Notes: generated by a model from the letters alone, not told the origin. A stretch of 64,000 bases of DNA from Lagierella massiliensis (GCF_001407835.1 NZ_CYUO01000005.1:310001-374000); one strand, 5' to 3'. Numbered from the stretch's first letter, positions 8,884-16,306 are shown. A program made the numbers and translations.

Positions 8884-9879
8884 ATGAATAAGAAAAAGGT
8901 ATTTTGTGAAGAATGTAGAAAAGATGTTGATTTTTATGTTATGGAAAAAAGGATGGAAGGAAATATTAAGGGGGAAAGTTATAGTTATTTAGGTAAGGTT
9001 GCGTATTGTTCTGAATGTGATTCTGAGGTTTATGTAGGTTATATTAATGATTTTAATTTAAGGGCTTTGTATGATGTATATAGAGAAAAGAATAATATTA
9101 TCTCTTTGGATAAGGTGCTCCAAATAGGGCCTAAATATGGGATTGGTAAGCGTCCGTTATCTTTGTTGTTAGGCTGGGGAGAGCTGACATTTTCCCGATA
9201 CTGTGATGGAGATGTCCCTAATAGGCAATATTCAGAAATACTTGAGAAGATTTATGATGATCCTATGTTTTATAATGATATTCTTGAGAAAAATAAGGAT
9301 AATTTGACTACAAAATCTGCGTATATTAAGAGTAAGGCTGCTGTTGAAAAGCTTATAAGTGAAAGAGTAAATAAAAGTTCGAAGATTAATATTGTTATTG
9401 AGTATTTGTTAAATCGTTGTGAAGATATTACTCCTTTGGCGTTACAAAAGTCGTTGTATTATGTTCAGGGATTTTATTATGCTTTTTATAATGAGTTTTT
9501 ATTTACTGAAGACTGTCAGGCTTGGGTACATGGACCTGTTTATCCAAAAATTTATTTTAAGTATAGAGATTATAGATTTGATGCTATTGAGAGTAATGGA
9601 GAAATTGACAAATCATTGTTTTCATCTTCGGAGATTTCGATTTTAGAAAGTGTGATTAATAATATTTGTTGCTATAGCGGTAAGGTATTGGAAAAGTTTA
9701 CTCATTCGGAGTCTCCATGGATATTGGCTAGGGGAAATCTTAATGGAATGGAACTATCAGATGAGATAATTAAAAAGGAAGATATAGGAAAGTATTTTAA
9801 AAGTGTTAAGGAAAAGTACGATATGATAAATGCTAATGATATTGAATTATATTCTAAAGCAATGTTTATGTCGATTTAA
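8884..9879 (+). CDS. MqsA-type zinc finger/HTH antitoxin fused to a Panacea (SocA, DUF4065) domain
   Basis: The N-terminus has two CxxC pairs (CEEC and CSEC), typical of the YgiT/MqsA zinc-binding domain. A helix-turn-helix region follows around residues 85-125 (KRPLSLLLGWGELTFSRYCDG). The C-terminal half is a Panacea domain: LALQKSLYYVQGFYYAFY, AWVHGPVYPKIY, and SPWILARG. Panacea domains neutralise many unrelated toxins, and MqsA proteins repress their own operon. I chose the ATG at 8884 because GGAG lies 6 nt upstream; 8872 is an alternative. It is co-transcribed with the MqsR-like toxin. This is the expected DNA-binding regulator of the promoter at 8401-8429 and possibly of its copy at 7032. 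Confidence 0.85.
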   Translation: MNKKKVFCEECRKDVDFYVMEKRMEGNIKGESYSYLGKVAYCSECDSEVYVGYINDFNLRALYDVYREKNNIISLDKVLQIGPKYGIGKRPLSLLLGWGELTFSRYCDGDVPNRQYSEILEKIYDDPMFYNDILEKNKDNLTTKSAYIKSKAAVEKLISERVNKSSKINIVIEYLLNRCEDITPLALQKSLYYVQGFYYAFYNEFLFTEDCQAWVHGPVYPKIYFKYRDYRFDAIESNGEIDKSLFSSSEISILESVINNICCYSGKVLEKFTHSESPWILARGNLNGMELSDEIIKKEDIGKYFKSVKEKYDMINANDIELYSKAMFMSI

Positions 9880-9906
9880 GCGAGGGAGCAATCCTTCGCT
9901 TTTGTA
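9879..9906 (+). terminator. Likely terminator of the toxin-antitoxin operon
   Basis: An AGCGAGG / CCTTCGCT hairpin with one bulge is followed by TTTT, overlapping the antitoxin stop. Confidence 0.5.
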
Positions 9907-9964
9907 ATTTTAGGAAAAAGTTTGAAGTGAGAGGTTGGAAGTTTGATTCTTGCGTGTTGTAGTA

Positions 9965-10020
9965 AAAAAGACGAGGTCGCCTTCTGACACTTTCCTATCG
10001 AAAAGTGAAACGATATCGAC
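9965..10020. repeat. Dispersed repeat family A, partial copy
   Basis: The first half of the family A unit is present, GACGAGGTCGCCTTCTGACA onward; the distal hairpin is missing. It sits in the 262-bp gap between the antitoxin and the nuclease gene. Confidence 0.6.
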
Positions 10021-10141
10021 ATTTGACTGAAGAGAAGTGAGAAGTAAGAAGTTGGACAAGGATAATATAAATAAATGATAAAATGGAATTAAGTCAATGT
10101 TTAATGTACAATTATTATAAATAAAGCTTTAGAGGTGTTAA

Positions 10142-11167
10142 ATGAGCAATAAAATAGATAAGAATCATGGTGAAGTTTTTAATAATATTAAGAGATTGAT
10201 GGATAATGCAAGAAATAAAGTAGCTAATGAAATCAATAGCATTTTACTTCAAACTTATTGGGAGATTGGAAGAATTATTGTAGAGGATGAACAGGGACAT
10301 TTGGAAAGAGCGGAGTATGGCAAGGAACTTATAAATGACTTATCAAGACAGCTTACAAAAGAGTATGGGAAAGGCTTTTCTAAGTCAAACTTATTTAATA
10401 TGAGGAATTTATACTTATCATACCCAATATTCCAGACGCTGTCTGGAAAATTGACCTGGTCTCATTATTGTGAGCTTTTATCTATTAGTGATGAAAGAAA
10501 GAGAAGTTTCTATGAACAGGAATCTATTAATGCAAATTGGTCGGTAAGGGAACTTAAAAGGCAGATTAAGACATCTCTTTTTGAAAGGCTATTATTATCT
10601 TCCGGAGAGGGAAATAAGGAAAAAATATTGGATTTAGCGTTAAAGGGTAATGAGATCAATAGTGCATCGGATATTGTGAGAGACCCTTATGTATTTGAGT
10701 TTTTAGGAATACCTGAAGAAAAGCCAATAATGGAAAGTGATTTAGAAAAAGCCTTAATAAATCATATTGAAAAGTTTTTACTTGAACTTGGTAAGGGTTT
10801 TATGTATGTTGGTAGTCAACAAAGGATAACCCTTGGAAATACGCATTACTATGTGGATATGGTATTTTATAATAAAATTCTTAGGTCATATGTATTAATT
10901 GAACTAAAGACAAGTAAGTTAATGCCTGAAGCTGTTGGCCAATTAAATATGTATCTAAATTATTATAAGTTAGAAGTTAATGATGATTATGATAATGAAC
11001 CAATAGGCATAATTCTATGTACTGATAAAGATGGAGTACAAGCAGAATATGCTCTTGGAAATTTATCGAATAAGATATTTGCATCAAAGTATACTTTGTA
11101 TATTCCTAACAGAGAGGAACTTGAATTACAAGTAGAAAAAGTGATTCAGGCATATAGAGAAAAATAA
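10142..11167 (+). CDS. YhcG/DUF1016-family PDDEXK nuclease-like protein
   Basis: The 341-residue protein has the N-terminal DUF1016 signature (QTYWEIGRIIVEDEQ, YGKELINDLSRQLTKEYGKG, SLSNLFNMR-like helix, TLSGKLTWSHYCELL). The C-terminal PDDEXK-like nuclease part contains GFMYVGSQQRITLG, YYVDMVFYN and LIELKTSK (the D...ExK residues). In other bacteria this family lies beside restriction-modification and other defence genes; its exact role is not established. A remnant of a second regulator gene begins 13 bp after its stop. A 25-bp piece resembling its SGKL region recurs near 11805. Confidence 0.85.
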   Translation: MSNKIDKNHGEVFNNIKRLMDNARNKVANEINSILLQTYWEIGRIIVEDEQGHLERAEYGKELINDLSRQLTKEYGKGFSKSNLFNMRNLYLSYPIFQTLSGKLTWSHYCELLSISDERKRSFYEQESINANWSVRELKRQIKTSLFERLLLSSGEGNKEKILDLALKGNEINSASDIVRDPYVFEFLGIPEEKPIMESDLEKALINHIEKFLLELGKGFMYVGSQQRITLGNTHYYVDMVFYNKILRSYVLIELKTSKLMPEAVGQLNMYLNYYKLEVNDDYDNEPIGIILCTDKDGVQAEYALGNLSNKIFASKYTLYIPNREELELQVEKVIQAYREK

Positions 11168-11179
11168 AATTATAAGTAA

Positions 11180-11524
11180 GAATTTAAACCAGAGTTTAGA
11201 TCTACAGAGTCCTCTTTTATTACTATTTTAAAGAATTTAAATTATTACAGTCAAAATGTCGGTCAAAATGATACCCAAAATGTCACCCAAAAAGATATAA
11301 ATGTCACTCAAAATGTCACCCAAGTATTAAATCCTGATGAAAGACGTAAGCAAATTATTAGAATAATGGAAAATAATCCTGAAATAACAGCTTCTGATTT
11401 ATCCAATAAGTTTGATTTAACAGAAAGAACAATCAAACGAGACTTGAAAAAACTTTCTGATGATAAATTAATTGAGTATGTTGGTAGTGCAAAGAATGGA
11501 TATTGGAAGGTTATAAAAAAGTAG
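11180..11524 (+). pseudogene. C-terminal remnant of an AlbA_2/ATP-binding transcriptional regulator
   Basis: An open frame without a start encodes a tail of the type PEFRSTESSFITILKNLNY, followed by tandem QNVTQ-like repeats and a winged helix (PDERRKQIIRIMENN ... DLTERTIKRDLKKL). This is how AAA_4/HATPase-type ATP-binding regulators with a C-terminal HTH end. The whole N-terminal ATP-binding part is missing, and the frame opens just after a TAA at 11177. I infer a deletion that joined the nuclease gene to this tail. Confidence 0.75.
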
Positions 11525-11547
11525 TTAGGGATTTGTATAATAAAAAA

Positions 11548-11580
11548 GACGATTGTGTAAGTGAAAGCAATCGTCTTTTT
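11548..11580 (+). terminator. Rho-independent terminator
   Basis: The stem GACGATTG / CAATCGTC is followed by TTTTT, 23 bp after the regulator remnant. It is almost identical to the terminator at 7923. Confidence 0.85.
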
Positions 11581-11649
11581 GTATGGGAAAAAGTAGTGAG
11601 AAGATTGAAGAGAGGTGAGGAATTAGAAGTTTGAGAATAGGAATGTATT

Positions 11650-11832
11650 TTATTCCAGTGTTTGGACGTAATTCATTCCAGTAAATGGCTATATATTATT
11701 CCAGTGTTTGGCGATATTATTAAAAATAAAGTATATTTCTCCCGAATATAATATTATATTCGGGAGAAAATTAAGCGAAGGAGGGCTCTTTCGTTTTTTA
11801 TTTCCAATATTCCAGACAGTGTCTGGCAAATT
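11650..11832. repeat. Mosaic intergenic region: ATTCCAG repeats, 34-bp palindrome, DUF1016 relic
   Basis: TATTCCAGTGTTTGG occurs twice (near 11652 and 11697) with a related ATTCCAGTAAATGG between. A perfect 34-bp palindrome occupies 11736-11769, centred on AATATT. At about 11803-11832 a stretch reads PIFQTVSGKL in frame, matching a motif of the DUF1016 gene at 10425-10450, so it is a relic of a relative or a short copied patch. No intact gene is visible from 11525 to 12212. Confidence 0.6.
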
Positions 11833-11908
11833 GATAGGTTTTTGTATGGGGACGACGGAGATTTGCACTCCTATGGTGGAATGGGAGTTTCCTCTTGTCG
11901 ACGGAAAA

Positions 11909-12055
11909 AGACGAGGTCGCCTTCTGACACTTTCTTTCAGAAAGTGAAACGAGATCGACATTTGACCTACAACGAAGACTTCGTCTTCTGTTAGGTCAAG
12001 AATTCTTCGACTTCGAATTTTACTTCTTAAAAATTTCCGCTCAGAATGACAGTAC
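11909..12055. repeat. Best copy of repeat family A plus adjoining CTTCGACT...AATGACA unit
   Basis: The family A copy at 11909-12005 has two hairpins, CACTTTC-TTTC-A-GAAAGTG and a longer GACCTA...TAGGTC stem with ACGAAGAC/GTCTTC pairing. It runs directly into a TTCTTCGACTT...GCTCAGAATGACA unit ending near 12055. Confidence 0.7.
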
Positions 12056-12094
12056 TATGGGGTAGAATGGCTATATTAAAACGAAAACACCCCG

Positions 12095-12205
12095 TCACTG
12101 TCATGTTGAGCGAACGCAAGTGAGTCGAAACATCTCACTTTATTTCCTCCCTGTCATCCTGAGGGAGCGAAGCGATTCGAAGGATCTCCCGAGCTAAGCG
12201 AGGGT
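12095..12205. repeat. Dispersed repeat family B, two well-preserved units
   Basis: One unit (12099-12146) reads TGTCATGTTGAGCGAACG...GTCGAAACATCTCA. The next (12152-12200) reads CTGTCATCCTGAGG...GCGATTCGAAGGATCTC. The paired units look like REP-type non-coding elements dispersed in the host. Confidence 0.7.
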
Positions 12206-12212
12206 TACTCCC

Positions 12213-12500
12213 CTATAAAATATCATCATACAAGTCTTTCCAATTAGGATTTATACTATCAATCAATTTATTTTTCTTTGCTCTATTCCAGCCTTTTAGT
12301 TGTTTTTCCCTTGCTATTGCAGAATTAACGTCTGTTGTTTCTTCATAATAAACAAGTTTATTTACATTATAATGTTTAGTAAAACCATCGACTAATTTAT
12401 TTTTGTGTTCCCACACTCTCTTGATTAGGTTGCTTGTTACTCCAATGTAAATGGTCTTGTTTGTTTTATTTGCCATTATGTAAATGTAGTAGTTTTTCAT
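12213..12500 (-). CDS. GIY-YIG domain protein (UPF0213/YhbQ-like)
   Basis: The 95-residue single-domain protein has the GIY-YIG signature as YYIYIM ... YIGVTSN, followed by a conserved Arg (LIKRVWEHK) and a Glu-rich tail (AIAREKQLKGWNRAKK). Stand-alone proteins of this kind are structure-specific nuclease-like proteins of uncertain role. It is the last recognisable host gene before the prophage. Confidence 0.88.
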   Translation of the reverse strand: MKNYYIYIMANKTNKTIYIGVTSNLIKRVWEHKNKLVDGFTKHYNVNKLVYYEETTDVNSAIAREKQLKGWNRAKKNKLIDSINPNWKDLYDDIL

Positions 12501-12584
12501 ATGCTGCTCCTGGTGGATGGTTTTGTGGTTTTATTATACCATGGGTAATATGTTATGGGGGTAGCAGATGCTTTTCTTAGAAAA

Positions 12585-12650
12585 GCATCTGAGATTCTTC
12601 GACTTCAATTTTTTGTGCCAAAAAATTTACGCTCAGAATGACAGTACATG
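12585..12650. repeat. Dispersed repeat unit (CTTCGACT...AATGACA)
   Basis: GATTCTTCGACTTCAATTTT... to ...CTCAGAATGACAGTAC, the same unit as near 6627 and 12001. Confidence 0.6.
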
Positions 12651-12667
12651 TAAGTGACATTCCAAAA

Positions 12668-12819
12668 AAAGTGCCGTAAGGCACAGTAAGAAAATCCAAA
12701 AGATTTTCAACAACTTATACTGGGGTTTGGGGTATCCCCAATCGTTTTAAGGGTGTAAAAGGATGGGGTTTTAGGGGCAGGATATGAGGGGAAATCGAAA
12801 TCCCCTTCATCCTGCCCCT
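12668..12819. other. Run of four hairpins, possible structured RNA
   Basis: GTGCC/GGCAC near 12669-12683, GAAAATC/GATTTTC near 12690-12709, TTGGGG/CCCCAA near 12727-12741, and a long two-part stem at 12773-12819 (outer 11-bp AGGGGCAGGAT/ATCCTGCCCCT, inner GGGGA/TCCCC). Nothing coding is visible from 12501 to 12948. The function is unknown; I infer a structured RNA or stacked mobile repeats. Confidence 0.4.
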
Positions 12820-12920
12820 AAGAATAGGAATGCTATTGTTAGTAGAAAAAAGATTGTGAAAGTTTGTAAAACTTAGAAAAACATATTATGAGAGTTTTGC
12901 ATTTGCTTTTCACTGTAATA

Positions 12921-12944
12921 AAAAAAGGCAGTGTTACCTGCCTT
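12921..12944 (-). terminator. Terminator downstream of integrase, on the host side of the att site
   Basis: Read on the minus strand, AAGGCAG/CTGCCTT forms a stem followed by a T-run. It lies just left of the first base shared by the two prophages, so the host supplies it to copy 1; copy 2 has different DNA here. Confidence 0.7.
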
Positions 12945-12948
12945 CTGA

Positions 12949-13028
12949 TTACACATTAAATCTAAAGTGCTTAACGTAAACTTGTATATATCAATACTTG
13001 TATAGCTTACTGTGTGAAAAATGTGCGT
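12949..13028. other. attL of prophage copy 1 with P' arm sites
   Basis: The shared sequence starts TTACACATTAAATC. Two arm-type sites follow exactly 11 bp apart, TGTGTGA at 13011 and TGTGCGT at 13022. They match the four 11-bp phased sites on the other side of attP (47921-47960). The exact crossover bases cannot be fixed without an empty attB site. Confidence 0.7.
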
Positions 13029-13029
13029 T

Positions 13030-14157
13030 TCAATCGAAGATATTAATTTCTTCGGCGTGCTTTCTTTGAAATTCTGATAGTGCTGAAGAGTAAATTTGTA
13101 GTGTAGTTTCTATGTTTTTGTGTCCTAAACTTGCTTGTAGAAATTTAATATTAGCTCCTTTTTCTACCATCCTTGTTGCATAAGTGTGTCTTAATGCGTG
13201 GAGTGGATATTCTGAAATTCCACAATCTTTATAAGTCTTTTGTAATCTTCTTCTTAGGTTTGCTGTCCCATTAAAATTATAGTTAGTGTTTGGGAAGACT
13301 AAATTCAAGTGGTTTAATTCAGGTTCTAACAATTCTTTTTGAAATTCTATGCACTCTACAGCTTGTTGATTGAGGTATATGGTCCTTATTCCTGCATCTG
13401 TTTTAGGGTATGGTTTGAATTGTGCGTTGCCTTTAATTTCTATCATGATTGTTTCTATTTGAATTTCCTTGTCTAAAAGGTCCACTTTGTCCCAAGTAAG
13501 TCCCAGGGCTTCTGAAATTCTTAATCCTGTTGCAAGTAGGAAGATGAAAATATTATTCCACTTTAAGTCCTTTTTCCAGTACTCCACCATAATTTTTTGT
13601 TCTTCTACAGTGAGTGGCTTTACTTCTCTTGGTGGTCTTACTTTTGGAAGCTTTACTCCTTTTGCAGGGTTTACTGTGATGTACTTTAATTCTACTGCCT
13701 TGTCAAGCGCTTGCTTGAAACGATTAGCAATTGCTCTTGCTGTGGACTGAGACATTTTGTTTCTATCTCCAAAGAGGCGATTGTATCCAAGTTGTATATC
13801 TAACTTATCTAACTCGTTTAATTTTAAATTTCCAAATGTAGGTGTAAGATGGAGATCTATAAGCCTTTTATTTAGCAGGTAGGATTGTTCTTCTACATTG
13901 GGCTTTGAAAAGGTCTCAAGCCATATATTTAGCCATTCTTCTACAGTGTAGTTAGTTTCTATAAGGTTAGCTTGATTATCTTCAAAGTCGGCGATTAAGT
14001 GCCTTAATTTCTTTCTCACTTCGGTTTTATTTTTCCCGGACACTGACTTTCTAATCAATTTACCATCATAGCCTACACCAAGGGTTGTTTGTCCTCTCCA
14101 TTTATTTAAGGTTTTATCAAAGTAAATACTGCCTTCGCCTGTAGCTATACGTGTCAT
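13030..14157 (-). CDS. int: Phage integrase (tyrosine recombinase)
   Basis: The 375-residue enzyme catalyses integration and excision at the adjacent att site. An N-terminal arm-binding part and SAM-like core-binding domain (about 65-160) precede the catalytic domain. The catalytic set is visible: Arg213 (TGLRIS), Lys252 candidate, His320/Arg323 (HALRHT), His346 (LGHKN) and Tyr356 (LQIYS). It reads outward toward att, as is usual for prophage integrases. The ribosome site is AAAGGAG. An inverted repeat flanks its promoter region (14174-14220). Protein identical to that of copy 2. Confidence 0.97.
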   Translation of the reverse strand: MTRIATGEGSIYFDKTLNKWRGQTTLGVGYDGKLIRKSVSGKNKTEVRKKLRHLIADFEDNQANLIETNYTVEEWLNIWLETFSKPNVEEQSYLLNKRLIDLHLTPTFGNLKLNELDKLDIQLGYNRLFGDRNKMSQSTARAIANRFKQALDKAVELKYITVNPAKGVKLPKVRPPREVKPLTVEEQKIMVEYWKKDLKWNNIFIFLLATGLRISEALGLTWDKVDLLDKEIQIETIMIEIKGNAQFKPYPKTDAGIRTIYLNQQAVECIEFQKELLEPELNHLNLVFPNTNYNFNGTANLRRRLQKTYKDCGISEYPLHALRHTYATRMVEKGANIKFLQASLGHKNIETTLQIYSSALSEFQRKHAEEINIFD

Positions 14158-14173
14158 AATATGCTCCTTTCCA

Positions 14174-14220
14174 GGAGTATATGCTATAATATAAGTGGTT
14201 GGTGTATAGCGATATACTCC
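14174..14220 (-). promoter_or_regulatory. Inverted repeat around the integrase promoter
   Basis: GGAGTATAT (14174-14182) and ATATACTCC (14212-14220) form 9-bp arms around an AT-rich block with -10-like TATATT/TATTAT on the minus strand. I infer an operator controlling int. Confidence 0.55.
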
Positions 14221-14223
14221 ATT

Positions 14224-14260
14224 AGTCCCTTACTAATTGTCGTTAGTGGGGGACTTTTTT
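14224..14260 (+). terminator. Terminator-like hairpin between int and the DUF1828 gene
   Basis: The AGTCCC..ACTAA / TTAGT..GGGACT stem is followed by TTTTTT. It would insulate the divergent int promoter from the next rightward gene. Confidence 0.7.
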
Positions 14261-14261
14261 C

Positions 14262-14290
14262 TTGTTTATTGTTGTGTTCGTTGATATAAT
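14262..14290 (+). promoter_or_regulatory. Promoter of the DUF1828 gene
   Basis: TTGTTT (14262-14267), a 17-bp spacer and TATAAT (14285-14290). The transcript should start near 14297, exactly where copy 1 begins to differ from copy 2 (patch A). Confidence 0.65.
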
Positions 14291-14296
14291 AAATTC

Positions 14297-14310
14297 CGAA
14301 TTGTGAGGAC
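14297..14310 (+). other. Patch A: replaced 5'-leader segment in copy 1
   Basis: Fourteen bases (CGAATTGTGAGGAC) stand in place of 11 bases (ATAGAGAGGAG) at 49416-49426 in copy 2. A usable ribosome site (GTGAGGA) remains, so the gene's start is probably still translated. I found no donor for this patch in the window. Confidence 0.8.
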
Positions 14311-14317
14311 TGGTATT

Positions 14318-15087
14318 ATGAAAGATTTTGTAAAAGATTATACTGATTGGCTCAATGATAATATGACCCAATATAAAATTTCTGAAAATCTGTTTGAAAT
14401 CACTACTCCATTTTTAGATAGGCACAATGATTATACTCAAATCTACATTAATTACATTTCTGATAATGAGATAGAAGTTAATGATTATGGCTATGCTATA
14501 GATGAAATTTTGCAGGAAGAGAATATAAATTTAACTGAAACAAATGTAGACAACTCTTAAATCAAGTTGTTAATAGGCTTGGTGTCGGCATTCGTGACGA
14601 CATAATTTATTCAAAGGTCAGTAGTGTTGATAAATTAGCAGAAACCAAACACAAAGTATTACAAGCTATGATTTATATCAATGATATGTTTGTATTAAAT
14701 AGATCTAATGTTCAAAATCTTTTCTACCAAGATGTAAAAGAGTATTTTGATAAACATGATATCTATTATACTGAAAATATTTCTATGATTGGAAAATCAA
14801 AACTAAACCATAATTTTGATTATGTACTTCAAAGGAATAAAACTAATCCTGAAAGGGTGATTAAGTTAATGAATCATCCAGACAGAAAAGAAAATTATTC
14901 TTCAATTATGTTTTCTTGGACAGATACTCTACCAGTCAGAAGAGAAGATACTAAATTGATTGTATTATTAAACGATAATAACAAAGTATCTAATGATGTA
15001 TTAGAGGGATTTAGAAACTATTCTAATGAAGGAGTTCTGCCTATTTTGTGGAATGATATTGGTAACAATATAGGAAAATTAGCTTAA
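14318..15087 (+). pseudogene. DUF1828/DUF1829 gene, frameshifted by patch B
   Basis: The intact version is at 49434-50201 in copy 2 (255 residues). Here the first 58 codons are normal. Then a 53-nt segment (14493-14545), identical to host positions 7510-7562, replaces native sequence two bases shorter. The frame then ends at a TAA at 14558-14560, giving about 80 residues. The rest of the gene continues in its old frame to 15087 and could at best be restarted at 14668. The domain role is unknown; see the copy 2 entry. Confidence 0.92.
14493..14545 (+). other. Patch B: 53-nt copy of the host membrane-protein gene
   Basis: Bases 14493-14545 match 7510-7562 exactly on the same strand. The displaced native sequence (copy 2, about 49609-49659) is only similar: it shares CTATAGATGA at the left and GTAGAC/TTAGAC plus scattered matches. 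Insert and displaced tract differ by 2 bp, causing the frameshift. Confidence 0.93.
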
Positions 15088-15578
15088 ACACAATCTATTA
15101 TGTTAGTGATGACATTTGGGATATTCTTTATATTACAAAATTCGGAAAATGCTTCGAAGTACATATAAAGTTTATCCCTACTTTTTTCACATACAGAAAA
15201 TTTATTTAAATCAAAATTAGGGTTAATTTTGTTTAAAATAGGATTATCTAAGGTAAAGGCATATGAGTCACCATAATCATCTGTATATACATGTATATGG
15301 TGTTCTTCTATCTTTTCTCCATCTGGATTTCTATGTGGTTTACTATCAAGATCAAGTCTTAATAAAACAATACTAACATTGTGACGTTCTTGATAAGTGC
15401 ATCTGGTTAACCTTACTCCTTTTCGATTTATATCAAATATATATTCATTATTGTCTTCATCTTTTAGTTTTAAAACAGAAAAACTATCATTAAGTGGGAA
15501 TTCAATATTTTTATCTAAAAATTCTTTTTCTTTTTGAATAATCTCTAAATACTCGCTGTTTATGTTAGCTTTTGTCAT
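15084..15578 (-). CDS. DUF6978-like accessory protein
   Basis: The 164-residue protein has a strand-rich core: NEYIFDINRKG, LTRCTYQERHN, IVLLRLDLDSKPHRNPDG and HHIHVYTDDYGDSYAF. This resembles the DUF6978 family, which I recall beside DUF1828 genes. It converges on the DUF1828 gene with a 4-bp overlap of the ends (15084-15087). I infer a two-gene accessory cassette between integrase and repressor, where prophages often carry defence, exclusion or toxin-antitoxin cargo. The function is unproven. It remains intact in both copies although its partner is broken in copy 1. Confidence 0.6.
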   Translation of the reverse strand: MTKANINSEYLEIIQKEKEFLDKNIEFPLNDSFSVLKLKDEDNNEYIFDINRKGVRLTRCTYQERHNVSIVLLRLDLDSKPHRNPDGEKIEEHHIHVYTDDYGDSYAFTLDNPILNKINPNFDLNKFSVCEKSRDKLYMYFEAFSEFCNIKNIPNVITNIIDCV

Positions 15579-15623
15579 ATTAATTAAATTACTCCTATTA
15601 GTTCGTTTTTATATCTTTATCTA

Positions 15624-16283
15624 CTATTTATTTCTTTCTGAATATACTCCAACCATTTCTCCCAGGATTAACACTCTTTTATCATCTTCTGGTTTTATAA
15701 TGATGGGGGAGTAGCTTCTATTACAGGGTTGTAGTACTACCATGTCTTCACTTTTATTAATTCTTTTGAGTGTTGCTTCGTCATCTATTAAAACGGCTGC
15801 AATTGTTCCGTTATCTACGTCATTTGTTCTCTTGAAGAAGACTAAATCTCTTTCAAAAATATTTGCTTCTATCATACTGTCGCCTTTTGCTTTTAGGCAG
15901 AAGTCGGCTCCTGGGAGGTTTTTGTCTAATATAAAGTAGCCTTCGTAGTTTTGTTCTGCAAAGAGTGGTTCTCCACATGCGATTGTTCCAAGGATTGGAA
16001 TTTTCTTTAGTTTTATGGGCATTATTACTCCTGGTATTTTTGATATGTCTATGTCTTCAGCTTCTTCATTCCAGCCCATTAAGTAGTTTATTGAAACTCC
16101 TAATTGTTTTGATAAATTTATTAAAACAGATCTTGCAGGATCATTTTTGCCATTCTCATATCCTGATATCATACTTTTACTTGTGTTTATTGCTTCGGCT
16201 AACTCTTGTTGAGTCATGCCTTTATCTGTCCTTGCCTTTTTTAATCTCTTTCCAAAATCTGTTAAAAGATCTTCCTTATTCAT
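15624..16283 (-). CDS. CI-type repressor, XRE HTH plus S24 peptidase domain
   Basis: The 219-residue lysogeny repressor has an N-terminal HTH_XRE (GMTQQELAEAINTSKSMISG, about 23-41). The C-terminal S24/LexA-like self-cleavage domain has the likely cleavage pair Cys103-Gly104 (IACGEP), nucleophile Ser136 (GDSM) and general base Lys173 (TLKRI). RecA-stimulated autocleavage would induce the phage. It reads leftward from a TTGAAA-17-TATAAT promoter overlapping an operator (16307-16335), with GGAGGTG as ribosome site. Identical in both copies. Confidence 0.95.
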   Translation of the reverse strand: MNKEDLLTDFGKRLKKARTDKGMTQQELAEAINTSKSMISGYENGKNDPARSVLINLSKQLGVSINYLMGWNEEAEDIDISKIPGVIMPIKLKKIPILGTIACGEPLFAEQNYEGYFILDKNLPGADFCLKAKGDSMIEANIFERDLVFFKRTNDVDNGTIAAVLIDDEATLKRINKSEDMVVLQPCNRSYSPIIIKPEDDKRVLILGEMVGVYSERNK

Positions 16284-16306
16284 TATTTCACCTCCAAATT
16301 AATTTT

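Noticed and set aside
12500..13029. tRNA gene as phage attachment target
   Set aside because: No cloverleaf or CCA-like end was seen next to attL; integration seems intergenic.
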